A DNA stretch of 64,000 bases from Closterium sp. NIES-65 (taxonomy: Eukaryota > Streptophyta > Zygnematophyceae > Desmidiales > Closteriaceae), in NCBI GenBank assembly GCA_948144175.1, contig CANXME010000416.1, forward strand, positions 37,680 through 101,679. Reading direction: 5' to 3'. The position numbers and the translations under genes are program-made. Within the stretch, counting starts at the first letter, position 1. Each line of letters begins with the position of its first letter. Below, piece after piece: positions 36,260 to 47,227 of the stretch. Below the pieces are notes generated by a model. The model had not been told where the DNA came from. It saw only the letters and a list, made by a program, of their open reading frames with translations, and ran no database searches.

Positions 36260-37420
36260 ATGGCCGAGAATATCGACGTCACCACTCTCACGCAGGAGCG
36301 TTTGAACGATTTGCTGCGACAACTGCACGAAAGCTCCGAGGAAATCGCGGCATTGACGGCAGAACGCTCATCACTGCAAAATGACCTCATGAGAGCACAA
36401 TCCCAAGCACCTGGCACTCCGATTCAACCTGCACCCTCAACATCACAACACGGGAGTGTGGGGCAACCCGCGAGCGCGGCCAGTGATGGCGTCGTCCGCC
36501 CCGACGGAGACGACGACCACGGCACGACACACCCCAGAGCGACGCCTGCGGCCCCAAGTCAGCCTCGCGTCACGATTTCGGCACCAACCCATGATTCGGG
36601 ACTGCCGTCACCGATGCTGCTGAAGCCGCAGCGCCCGCCATGCTTTGACCCGAGTCAACGGGGTGGTCCTACCGTTCAGGCGTGGTTATTCACAATGAAT
36701 GTTTTCTTCGACGCCAACTACGTCTCGGAGGACTCGGCGAAGATTCGATACGCCGTGTCGTTGCTGCGAGGACCCGCCATGGACTGGTGGCGCGTCATCG
36801 TCACGAAGCCGACCGACTACGCGACACTACCGACACGGGAAGGACAAACCGGACCCTGGGCGCCGCCGTATTTCGTGGAGGTGCCCCAGTATCGCACGTG
36901 GGACGCGTGGTGCGCAGGTCTGCGCGCTCGATTTGAGCCAATCGCGGCCTCGATCTCGGCGCGACAGAAGCTCCGCACTTGGCGCCAACTCGGTTCCGTC
37001 CAGGATTACACGAGCGGATTTCTGGCGCTATGCGAGCAGGTGGGCTACATGCATGAGAGCGAACGCATCGACCGCTACATCGGCGGCCTGAAGCAGGACA
37101 TCGCTCAGGAAATCCAGCTTCGCGGCGTCACTGAGTTTCAGGAAATTCTCGCTATGGCGGAGAAGCTCGACTTCTTTCGCCGACCGAGACCGGGGTCCTA
37201 CGGAAACAACACCTGGGGACATCGGCCTCGTGGGACGAACGAGAGCGCCACGATACGCGCCGTCGCCGCAAATGCCGCTGCCGCACCGTTCAAAGGGCGC
37301 TGCTTTGCGTGCAATCGGCCGGGACATCGCAAGAGCGAATGCCCGGAAAACGCTAAGGGAAAGGGGGAAGCTGAGCAGCAGACACAGACCAAGCAGCAGG
37401 GAAACGCTGGAAGTCAGTAG
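36260..37420 (+). CDS. Gag of Ty3 copy 2
   Basis: A 386-residue intact frame, nearly identical to gag of copy 1 apart from a three-residue deletion near residue 47 and scattered substitutions. CCHC knuckle CFACNRPGHRKSEC is intact. It could still supply Gag in trans. Confidence 0.95.
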   Translation: MAENIDVTTLTQERLNDLLRQLHESSEEIAALTAERSSLQNDLMRAQSQAPGTPIQPAPSTSQHGSVGQPASAASDGVVRPDGDDDHGTTHPRATPAAPSQPRVTISAPTHDSGLPSPMLLKPQRPPCFDPSQRGGPTVQAWLFTMNVFFDANYVSEDSAKIRYAVSLLRGPAMDWWRVIVTKPTDYATLPTREGQTGPWAPPYFVEVPQYRTWDAWCAGLRARFEPIAASISARQKLRTWRQLGSVQDYTSGFLALCEQVGYMHESERIDRYIGGLKQDIAQEIQLRGVTEFQEILAMAEKLDFFRRPRPGSYGNNTWGHRPRGTNESATIRAVAANAAAAPFKGRCFACNRPGHRKSECPENAKGKGEAEQQTQTKQQGNAGSQ

Positions 37421-37479
37421 CAGACGGGCCCTCTACTGACAGGTCACGCCGCTCGCCCGACCCAACCGACCCTCACCGA

Positions 37480-40400
37480 GTGATTGTGCCGGTTCACGCA
37501 ATCGACCACACCCGGCCGAATAAGGAGGGTACCACGGTAGATAGCCCTATACTGCTCAGTGGGAAAATTGGGACGGACTTAGTTAAAATCTTCGTAGACG
37601 GGGGAGCCAGCCACAGCCTCATTAACACTGCTACAGCACGCAAACTGCGACTGCCACTGGACCGATGCTTACCTGAGATCGACGCACGACTGGTAGACGG
37701 CACGCCGCTGGCAATACAGGAACGCGTAGACCGAGTTCGGATTCGATGCGGGGGTAACTTCACGTTTAGTCAGGAATGTCAGAATGTTATTCTTATATTC
37801 TAGCCTGTAGTGGGGTGCTCTATAGCGAGTACAACCCTTCTAGGGTTTGCTATTTGTATCCCCATTTCTGCTAGTTCAATCCTCTTTCTTCTTCTAACTT
37901 TTGACATGCTATCAGAGCAGGTCGATCCCCTTGGATCGATCCTCTGGGTGGGCTCACCACCTCGTTGCTTCCGCTGCAACTGCTACTGCTACTCTCTGTG
38001 CCGCACGCCCCGTGGCGTGCGGCATTTTTTCTTCCCGCCCTGCGCCCCGAGGTGCACGGCGGTTTTCTGCCCGCCGTGCGCCCCGAGGCGCGCGGCGGTT
38101 TTCTGCCCACCGCGCGCTCGGGGCGTGCGGCGGTTTTCTGCCCACCGTGCGCCTCGAGGCGCGCGACGGTTACCTGCTTTGCGCGGCGGTATTCTGCACG
38201 CCATGCGCTCGGGACGCGTGGCGGTTTTCTGCCCACCGCGCACCTTGGGCGCACGCGGCGGTTTCGCGTTCCGTCGACCCGCACGCCCGTCCCCGTCGAC
38301 CTGCGTGCGGCTCCTCGTCGCCCTTCGCGGCGGCCCCGTCAACCCGCGCGCGGCTTCCGGTCGCCCTTCGTGGCGGCCCCGTCGACCCGCGCGCCGCCCC
38401 TGGGGACCCGTGCACCCGTCCCCGTCGACCCGCGCGTCACCCTGCGGCCCCCCTCCCCGCACACCTGAGTTCGATTACCGCACATCCGAGTTCGCTTCCC
38501 GTAAGCTTGTGCACGCTTCACGCACACCTGAGCTCGCTTACCGCACACTCAGGGTATGGGGGTGACGGGTATGGGGGTGATGGTTGTGGGGGTGTCGGTT
38601 GTGCGTGCCGTCCCCTTCTCCTCCTCCTTCGTCTCCCACTGCTGCAGCTGTCGCTGAGGGGGGTGGTTGTGTGGGAGACTCGGGTTTAGGGTTTAAGGGG
38701 GGTGCGTGGGAGTGGAGCTAGGAGCGTATCAGCGGGTGTGTGTTGGGGGAGTTGGATAGTTAGGGAAGCTGCATGGAGGTTGCCGTCGTGTCGTCAGCAG
38801 CACCTGTATTCCGGGGGCTTCGCCCGGTAGCCCAGTCGTAGCCAGCTGTGCCAGCCGCCCGTGGGTCCGTTGCTCGTCTGCCGCTACTTTAGCCGCGGGG
38901 CCAGTTACTCCAGTATTCTGGGGGCTTCGCCCGGTAGCCGCTGTGCCAGTGTGCCTCCTGTTGCCCGAGTGTCTGCAGCTTCAGCCGTCGCCTCCCAACT
39001 CCTCTCGCTCTCACTCCTCCTCCTCACTTGCCCGTTGTGACCACCACTAGCTTTGCTCATAATTGTGCACTTGAACTTACTTCTTGAACTTGTGCTCAGA
39101 ATGTGTGGTGACATTGTGATCCACCCTGAGCTTGTACTGCTTTGCTTGCTCTGCTGATTACACCCCACTTTGGCTATGGGGGTGTGTCAGAATGTTATTC
39201 TTATGTTCTAGCCTGTAGTGGGGTGCTCTATAGCGAGTACAACCCTTCTAGGGTTTGCTATTTGTATCCCCATTTCTGCTAGTTCAATCCTCTTTCTTCT
39301 TCTAACTTTTGACAAGGAAATGCTCGCAACGACCCTCGACGGAACCAACATTTTACTCGGGCGTGATTGGCTGCGACGACACAATCCGCGAATTGACTGG
39401 ACGACGGGTGACTGCACCGTGCGAGTAAACGGTAACAACATCGCCTTACCTCGCTGGGGCTCGCCTGAGTCTTCGTCGGTGCGTGTCAACGCGATCACGA
39501 TGAAACGCGCTGTTGCGGCCGGAGCTGATGTGTACGCGGTTGACATTCGGGAAGCCGAGGCAGCAGACAAGGGGGGCGATTTACAGAAACTGCTGACCGA
39601 CGTACCGGGTGACCTGGCGGCACTGTTAAAACAGTACAGTGACATTTTCCCGGATGACTTACCGACGGGACTGCCACCTCAGCGACCGCACGACCACAGG
39701 ATAGAACTGGAACCGGGGGCACAGCCAACAGTACAGCGACAGTTCCGACTGACCCAACCCGAACTAGACGAACTAAGGAAGCAGCTCGATTACCTGCTAG
39801 AAAAGGAATTCATTCGCCCTAGTTCGTCGCCTTTCGCCGCACCAATACTGTTCACACCGAAAAAGGACGGGGGTTTTCGCATGTGCATCGACTACAGGGC
39901 ACTGAACAGGGTTACCATCAAATCCCGTTACCCCATCCCACGAGCCGACGAACTGATCGACCAACTGCGCACAGCCCGGGTTTTCTCGAAAATCGACCTC
40001 CGAGGAGGCTACCACCAAATCCGCGTCAACCCACCCGACTGCCCTAAAACCGCATTCGGAACACGCTACAGATCCTTCGAATACACCGTCATGCCATTCG
40101 GACTGACCAACGCCCCCGCCACTTTCCAAATGACCATGAACGAAGCATTCCGCTCGCTTTTAGATAAGTGCGTCATCGTTTATCTGGACGACATACTGAT
40201 TTACAGCCCTGACAGAGCACAGCACTTACAAGACATCGAAGCAGTTTTTAAAATCCTGAGTGAGAACCGCCTACTGAACAAAGCATCTAAGTGTGAGTTT
40301 TTACAGGACCGCCTGGAGTTTTTGGGACATGTTATTTCAGCTGCAGGAGTGGAAATAGACCCGAAGAAAATTGCGACGATTCAGGCTTGGCACGCGCCGA

Positions 40401-42451
40401 CCAACTTGACCGAGTTGCAGAGTTTCCTGGGGTTCGTCAACTACGTGCGCCGGTTCGTCCCCGACATGGCGAAGCTGACTGCCCCGTTGACTGACCTGCT
40501 GAGGAAGGGGGTTGAGTACACGTGGGGGGAGAAAGAGCAAGCTGCCTTCTCGGCCCTCAAAACTATTTTGTGCTCCCCGCCCGTCCTTCACATTGCAGAT
40601 CCCCACCGTCCGTTCGAGCTCGTCACCGACGCAAGTGACATCGCTGTGGGAGCAGTACTGTTGCAGGATTTCGAGAACGGCCTCCAGCCAATCGCGTACG
40701 AGTCCCGCAAGTTACACCCGCCCGAACGTAACTACCCGATACACGACCGCGAGATGCTAGCGATCGTGCACGCGTTCAAAGTTTGGGGATGTTACCTGAC
40801 TGGCGCCGACGTGACAGTACGGACAGACCATCGCTCGCTACAGTATCTTCGCGCCCAACCGAATCTCAACCCACGACAGATTCGCTGGTTGGACTATCTC
40901 GAGTCCAATTTTCACTACACCGTTACGTACAAAAAGGGTGCATCCAACATCGCCGACGCTCTCACCCGCCCCACCGCCCAACTCCATGCCATCCTACTCG
41001 CCCAGACCAACCCGCTTTTAACTGGCCTATTCACCCACGGATACCGCACCGACACATTTTTCACGACCGGAAATTCACAGCAACTGGCAGAAGCAAAAGG
41101 AGTCTATTACGTAAAAGCAGGCACCAACCGCATTTGGGTACCCGCGTACTCACTACTGAGGGAGCTGCTACTACAGGAGGCACACGACGGGATTACCTCG
41201 GGACATTTCGGGGTAGAAAAAACGCGACAGCAACTGCAGCGGTACTATTACTGGCCGGAGCTGTTGACCGACGTACAGCAGCACGTGGGCTCGTGCCCGA
41301 CGTGTCAGGTGATGAAGAGTTCAAGGAAGCGGAAGGCGGGTCAATTGCAGCCGATCCCACCGCCCGAACGCGCTTGGCAGCAAGTAACCATGGACTTCGT
41401 CACAGGGTTACCTTCGAACCCTGGGGGTAACGACGCGGTGATGGTCGTCGTGGATAGGCTGACGAAGATGGCACACTTCGCTGCGTGCAAAAAGTCGATC
41501 TCAGCCGAGGAGACCGCTCGCCTGTTCATCGCAGCCGTTGTTCGCCTGCACGGGATACCAGCAGCAATTATCAGCGACAGGGACACGAAATTTACCAGCA
41601 ACTTCTGGAAGAACCTCTGGGAGCAGTTCGGGACCAGGCTACAGTTCAGTTCGTCGTACCACCCCGAGACCGACGGCCAAACGGAGCGGACGAATCAGAC
41701 GATGGAGCAGTTGATTCGTGCCACGTGCGACGACCCCACGACCTGGGAGCAGCAGCTGCCGCTGATCGAGTTCGCGTACAACAACGCCACATCAGCCATG
41801 ACGCAGCAGTCCCCGTTCTACCTGAACTATGGGCAAAACCCCACAGTGCCCATGACGCCGAGTCCGGACAACCCAACGCCACGCGCACAACAATTCGCCG
41901 AAATCCTGCAAGCTGCCCGCGCCAGAGCCGCCGAAGCAATAAAAAAGGCCAACGTCATCGCTAAGCGCAACGCTGATCGCCACCGCCGCCCCGTCACGTA
42001 TCAATCTGGAGATTACGTGCTACTCGACACGCAAAATCTGCGACTGCCCGACGTACCAAAATTACGACCACGCTACTGTGGACCATTCCAAATCAGTCAC
42101 ATGATCACACCCGTCACCGCACACCTACTGTTGCCAACCGACTGGTACATCAGCCCTTCGTTCCACGTCAGCCTACTTCGCCCATACATCCCGACCACAA
42201 GTCAACTGCCGCGTCACCGGCCACAATCAATGACTCGCCCCGCATCAGAGCCGATCATCGAGCCCGAAAAAAATATAAGCCATCGGATCCGCCACCCCAC
42301 GGGAATCAGGAGGATTGAATTCCTCGTTCGCTGGAAAGACCGCACGCCAACTGAAGATAGCTGGGTGCCCCTGAGCAACATCGAAAATCACCCTTCCCTG
42401 CAAGTGTACCTGAGGAGCCGGGGATTCCGCGATATACACGCACTCGCGTAG
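37480..42451 (+). pseudogene. Pol of Ty3 copy 2, split by nested LTR element
   Basis: The protease part (37480-37776) keeps the CGA codon that is a stop in copy 1, but the frame is broken by the nested element at 37777. RT, RNase H, integrase and chromodomain continue in an open frame after 39314 to 42451. Motifs are as in copy 1 (YLDDILIYS, TDASDIAVGAVLL, SDRDTKFTS, TDGQTERTNQ). Confidence 0.95.
37777..39314 (+). mobile_element. Non-autonomous copia-like LTR element nested in Ty3 copy 2
   Basis: 130-bp LTRs at 37777-37906 and 39185-39314 (TGTCAGAATG...TTTTGACA) are almost identical. The target-site duplication is AGGAA. A PBS (TGCTATCAGAGC) follows the 5' LTR and TATGGGGGTG precedes the 3' LTR as polypurine tract. 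The interior has no pol genes: it holds GC-rich tandem units around GGCGGTTTTCTGCCC (38030-38250) and a 3' block that is also present next to the 3' LTR of the copia element at 57581. It is therefore a deletion derivative (LARD/TRIM-like). Confidence 0.93.
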
Positions 42452-42481
42452 CGGAGGGGGCTTCTTGAGGGGGGGGGGTAG

Positions 42482-42808
42482 TGTAAGGAATTTTCTCGGC
42501 ATTCCTTACGGAGCCGACTACATCGCGTACAGCAACAGCCGATTGTTCGCCCGTTACTGCTAACGGAACTTCGCCGACTTCGCGCGCACTGTTTTACCAA
42601 ACCTCGCACTGCTGGCATGGCCGTATCGGCCTACGCTTCGGGACTAGCCCGAGCCTCGCTCCAGCGTAGCACTAGCAAGCTCGCACGCAACGCGTTACCG
42701 TTTTGCATGTTTCGCGTATAAATGTTCGCTCATGCCTTCGCTCACATTTTGTACTCGTTTGACACCTTAGTGCAATTCTCGCTACCTCGATTCATTGCAC
42801 CCGTAACA
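42482..42808 (+). repeat. 3' LTR of Ty3 copy 2
   Basis: 327 bp, preceded by a G-rich polypurine tract (42469-42478) and followed by the duplicated target GGTTG. Confidence 0.95.
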
Positions 42809-42851
42809 GGTTGGGAGGGAAGAGAGCAAACCCACTGCTTGCTTTGTTTTT

Positions 42852-43271
42852 GGGTAATTACCTTCTGGGTAACCAACATCGAGGTCGCTGACGTCAAAAG
42901 TCACCTACGCGGCTCGATGGTACCCGTCAGATCATGCGCGCCCCTTCGTGGTACCCATCTTCCCTCCGTGGTACCCATCTTCCCTGCGTGGTACCAATCA
43001 ACTGTGCTCTATTGAGCTTATAAACGTTAAGACAATATACTGAAAAACGCATTGAAACCCTTGCTGTACGGTGTACAGCTTGGTTGTAATGTTGCGGTAC
43101 CAGTCAGGGAATTCGCGCACAGTTGATGGGTACCACGCAGGGAAGATGGGTACCACGGAGGGAAGATGGGTACCACGAAGGGGCGCGCATGATCTGACGG
43201 GTACCATCGAGCCACGTAGGTGACTTTGACGTCAGCGGGCTCGATGAGAGTTACCCAAAAAGTAATTACCC
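42852..43271. mobile_element. Foldback / MITE-like inverted-repeat element
   Basis: Two arms of about 155 bp (42852-43007 and 43117-43271) are inverted copies with a few mismatches, around a 109-bp loop. Ends read GGGTAATTAC...GTAATTACCC. Each arm contains three short GGTACCCATCTTCCCT-type subrepeats. Both flanks are runs of T, so a TTTTT duplication is possible but not provable. No coding capacity. Confidence 0.85.
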
Positions 43272-43299
43272 TTTTTTTGGGCATCCACTGTTGTCAGTG

Positions 43300-44205
43300 A
43301 GAACGTGTCTGTCTTATTCTGCATTCGTAGCCCTCTTATTCCGCTCCCTCTACAGCGCAGGTTCCAGAAGAATCGGTCGCTACCAACCACCAAGGTGTTT
43401 GTCTGCCCGACATTTTCTGGACGCTTGCCATCCCGCTCGTGTGTAGCGTGTGGTTCTTCAGAATTCTGCTGTACAGTACACAGGACTATATGTGCGCAAG
43501 CAACAGAACCCTTGTTTCCGCCTTGTTGCCCCGTCAAAATCCGAACATCCTACAGAATCCCTCTGCAACGTACGGAACCTTACCTCAACTCGATGAACCC
43601 CCGCCCCATGTTCTCCGTTGTTCCAGCTCGCAAACCGAACTCCTACCACACACACAACGCCGGTCTCAGCTCGTGTCTGTAGGGTTGACATGTCAGGTGA
43701 GAGCGTGTCAACCCAAAGCGCATTCAAATTAGAATGTCAAGCACTAGTGTCAGGTCAAAGCGCAGGTACGAACATCAGCGACGCAATTTCATTGGTTTGA
43801 GAATTTGTCATGGGTAGATCTGCTAGGCAACGAACAATTCAAAAGGACATATTATGTGCTTCGTGAGATCGGCACCTGCGACAATCTTGTCTCGTTTGTA
43901 GGTTTGTATGTGCCAATTTCAAAGTGTCCGACGATTTGTATTGGCTGGCAACCTGCAATTTCTGAACACTCTGCCAACAATGTTGGCAGAGTGTCAAAAT
44001 GCCAAATTGACACTGCCCACTTCGACATGTCATCCCTACGGACACGACCTCACCTCCCCATAATATCATACCTCATCTTTGCGCCTTTTCCAACAGGAAA
44101 CGCCTAGTCCTGGTTCTCCCATTTCCCTCTCACCCACACCTTTACCCGCCCGAACAGAGTCCCCTTCCGAACCAGTCAGCACTTACCCATCCAACCTTCG
44201 TCATC
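43300..44205 (+). promoter_or_regulatory. Upstream region of phytocyanin-like gene A
   Basis: Shares blocks with the region upstream of gene B, for example ACCAACCACCAAGG followed by GTCTGCCCGACATT (43380-43413 versus 48160-48193). The tandem gene duplication therefore included the putative promoter. A short inverted repeat CTCTGCCAACAATGTTGGCAGAG is present at 43969-43991. Confidence 0.6.
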
Positions 44206-47200
44206 ATGTCGCGCCTAGTTCCTCTGCGGCTCCACCTCCTCCTCCTTGCCGCCCTCGTCCTCCTCGTCGGTACGTACCTCCGCACTGCCCGCACTGTTCC
44301 ACTACCGAGGTTACGCAAATTAGTTCGCTGTTCTGTTATCGAGCCTGCGCAAATGAGTTCGCTGTTCTGTAATCGAGTTTGCGCAAATGAGGGGAGCGCG
44401 GAGCAATGAGGGGAGCGCGGAGCAATGAGCGGAGCACGGACACGTTACATGTGCCTCCTCTCCTTTGTGCAACTCGAGGCTGACCGCGTTTCTTCTATTA
44501 TCGGCGTGCTCTTCCTCGCGAGGCGCCAAAGTTTCATACTCCTCCTCACGCTTTCAAACTCCGCCCCCATTCGCCTGTCGTTCCTCAATTCGCCTCGCGC
44601 CCATATTTTTGCTCCTCCACGACCCACCTCCCCCTCCTTTTCCTCTACTCTTCCCCACCCCCTCCCTCCCTCCCCCCCCCCCCTTCCCTCCCCACACCCT
44701 CCTGTTCCTCCTCTCCCCTCCTTCCCTCTTTCCGCAATCCCCGACTTCCCCCGCCGCATACCCGCTGCTCACGCGTGCTCTTCGGCGACGACTTTCAACG
44801 TCATTCGCCGCTCGCTCCTCCTCAGGCGGCGCCGAGGCACAGGTATGCCTACGTGGACGGACTCGCATGCAACCTCGTGTGCATGCGAGGAGGCACATTC
44901 GCGACATGCGAGAACGTACGTTCGCGACATGCGAGAAGGCACATTCGCGACATGCGAGGAGGCACATTCGCGACATGCGAGAAGGCACATTCGCGACATG
45001 CGAGGAGGCACATTCGCGACATGCGAGAAGCCACATTCGCGACATGCGAGCAGGCAGATTCGCGACATGCGAGAAGGTACATTCGCGACATGCGAGAAGG
45101 CACATTCGCGACATGCGAGAAGGCACATTCGCGACATGCGAGGAAACACATTCAAGAAATTCGTGGAGCCGCCTCCTTTCCCTTCCCCTCTGCTTCTTCC
45201 CCCTCTCCCTCGCTATCCCCTCGTCGCCTTCATCGTAGATTCGCGACATGCGAGGTGACATGCTCGTACTGCTTCCCTTCTCTCCCTCACCCCTTCCCTT
45301 CCATCTCAATGCTCTCTTCCTCCTTATATCCCTTTGCTTCCGCCCCCCTCTCTACGTTCGCGAAGCTTTGAAGAAAAAACGAAACGTTCGCGAAGCTTTG
45401 AAGAAAAACGAAACGTTCGCGAAGCTTTGAAGAAAAACGAAGTTCTAGCGAACCTTGCTCGCCAATGACGCGAAAGAAAGGCCTCTTCGGTTCAGGATCG
45501 CGACGTTCAACTAATTATGTCTCCCTCCCGCCTCTCTCCCTCCCGCCTCTCTCCCTCCCGCCTCTCTCCCTCCCGCCTCTCTCCCTCCCGCCTCTCTCCC
45601 TCCCGCCTCTCTCCCGCTCGCCTCTCTCCCGCCCCTCTCACTCTCAACCCTCCGCCCCCTCTCCCCGCGGACTCATCAAATTTCCCCCCTTCTCCCCACC
45701 CCCTTTGCCCCCTCTCTCCACGTGCAGAAAATTGTGTACGTGGGAGGCAGCTCGAACCGGTTGTTTTCCCTGTGAGGCTGGTACCGAGTCGACTCAACAA
45801 GACTCCCTCCTCCCCCAATTCGCCCCTTTGCCCCCTCTCCCCGCGTGCAGAAAATCGTGTACGTGGGAGGCAGCTCGAACCGGTTGGTGTCCCATGGGGT
45901 TTCGCAATGAAGGACTGGAAGGCACCCAAGGTGCTGCCTGGCGACAGCCTAGGTACGCATGCTCCTGCGGGTGTGTGTGAGTGTGAGTGTGATGTGTGTT
46001 GTGTGGTGTACGAATGATGTGCGAGTGTGTCTGTGTGTATGTGGGTGGCTGTCCCCGTGCCGTTTCGTGATGAAGGACTGGAAGGCACCCAAGTTGCTGC
46101 CTGGCGACAGCCTGGGTACGCCCGTGTCCTGATGTGCGTGTGCTGATGTGATGTGCGTGTGCTGATGTGCGTGTGCTGATGTGATGTGCGTGTGGTGATG
46201 TGCGTGTCCTGATGTGCGTGTGCTGATGTGATGTGCTGCGCGAGTGTGTGGGTGGCTCCCTCACTGCCTTCCTCTCTGTCTTCCTGCCTGCAGTGTTCCA
46301 GTGGTCGGGAGAGGTCCATTTGGTGCACAAAGTATCACACTTCACTTGAGAAGGATGTGTAATACATGTAACTCCCTGCCCCCCGCGTCACGCAGTGTTC
46401 CTACCCCTCTGCCCTCCTTGCCCTCCTACCCCTCTGCCTGCAGTGTTCCAGTGGTAGGGCGAGGTGCACAAGGTCAACGCGGCTGAGTAAGCTGCATGCA
46501 CGTTTGTCAACTCCTTTCCCCCCCTCCCTCCCTCCCTCCCTCCCTCCCTCCCTCCCTCCCTCCCTCCCTGCCCCCCTGCCCCCCTGTCTGCAGTGCTCCA
46601 GTGGTCGGGCGAGGTGCACTCGGTGCACAAGGTCAGCGCGGCTGAGTGCGCTGCATGCACGTTTGTCAAGGCGAAGCAGCTCGTGCGCAACCGCAACTAC
46701 GGGAGCAGCTACTGGTACAAGGCGGTTGGAACGGAAAGGACTGCAGCAACACGACAGACCACTAGCCTGTTTTCGAGGTGCACATGTCATCATAATTTCT
46801 CCCCATTCACCTTCCCCCCAACCCCCCCTGTCCCCCCCTGCGCCCGTGCCGTGCCCGCAGTGTTCCAGTGGACGGGCGAGGTGCACTCGGTGCACAAGGT
46901 CAACGCGGGCTGAGTATGCTGCACGCACGTTTCTCCACCCCTTACCCTTCCCCCCCATCCTCCTGTCCCTTGACCCCTTACTGCTCCCACACCCTACCCG
47001 CAGTGTTCCAGTGGACGGGCGAGGTGCACTCGGTGCACAAGGTCAGCGCGGCTGAGTATGCCGCATGCACGTTTGTCAAGGCGAAGCAGCTCGCACGCAA
47101 CCGCAACTACGGGAGCTACTGGTACAAGGTGAACTGGAGGGAGTACGGCAAGACCATCTACTTCAGCAGCAAGGCCAACAAGGACTGCAGCCTCGGGATC

Positions 47201-47227
47201 AAGGTGGCGTTCAGTGTCGGGTCGTAA
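44206..47227 (+). CDS. Phytocyanin-like (early-nodulin-like) gene A, with 1-nt frameshift
   Basis: Exons: 44206-44269 (signal peptide LHLLLLAALVLLV), 44826-44842 (17-nt microexon), 45851-45952 (KIVYVGG..., WGFAMKDWKAPKVLPGD) and 47004-47227 (FQWTGEVHSVHKVSAAEY ... stop). The fold core VLPGD-x-FQW-HSVHKV is plastocyanin-like. The usual copper Cys and second His are absent (YFSSKANKDCSLGIKV instead of a CxxxGHC-type loop), as in copper-free early-nodulin-like proteins. These are secreted or wall-associated. Exon 3 is one base shorter than in gene B (102 versus 103 nt, near 45893), which breaks the frame: either a pseudogene or a base error. No GPI-type tail is seen. Confidence 0.75.
44885..45160. 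repeat. 23-bp tandem repeat (acattcgcgacatgcgagga + ggc)
   Basis: About 12 units in intron 2 of gene A. Units alternate GAGG and GAGA. A single related unit recurs at 45236. Confidence 0.93.
45352..45615. repeat. Two short tandem arrays in intron 2 of gene A
   Basis: 45352-45445: three units of about 28-30 bp with cgttcgcgaagctttgaaga. 45525-45615: seven 13-bp units CTCTCCCTCCCGC. Confidence 0.9.
45728..46112 (+). repeat. Truncated copies of exon 3 of gene A
   Basis: 45728-45785: acceptor plus 5' half (KIVYVGGSSNR), ending at a palindrome (GAGTCGACTC at 45786-45795), period 123 to the full exon. 46042-46112: 3' half (FVMKDWKAPKLLPGDSL) with a gtacg donor context. Confidence 0.88.
46295..46940 (+). 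repeat. Four truncated copies of exon 4 of gene A
   Basis: All begin at the same acceptor (gcag|TGTTCCAGTGG) at 46295, 46443, 46594 and 46861. They extend about 55, 75, 145 and 80 nt into the exon (EVHSVHKV ... ACTFVKAKQL) before losing similarity. The third copy reaches RNYGSSYWYK. In-frame stops occur in the second and fourth. Confidence 0.9.

Larger units (their letters stand above)
35750..42808 (+). mobile_element. Ty3/gypsy chromovirus, copy 2, with nested insertion
   Basis: Same family as the copy at 16775. LTRs of 327 bp lie at 35750-36076 and 42482-42808, with target-site duplication GGTTG at 35745-35749 and 42809-42813. The two LTRs differ at roughly five positions, so this insertion is older than copy 1. 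Protease is interrupted by a 1,538-bp LTR element at 37777-39314, flanked by its own 5-bp duplication AGGAA. Confidence 0.97.

Noticed and set aside
37810-38689. Arg/Pro-rich frames in the nested element as a gene
   Set aside because: Frames arise from GC-rich tandem repeats and are not conserved in frame in the second copy at 55368-56829.
43969-43991. Perfect inverted repeat CTCTGCCAACAATGTTGGCAGAG as a member of the TTTTGAG palindrome family
   Set aside because: It lacks the TTTTGAG/CTCAAAA arms and is not at a duplication junction.
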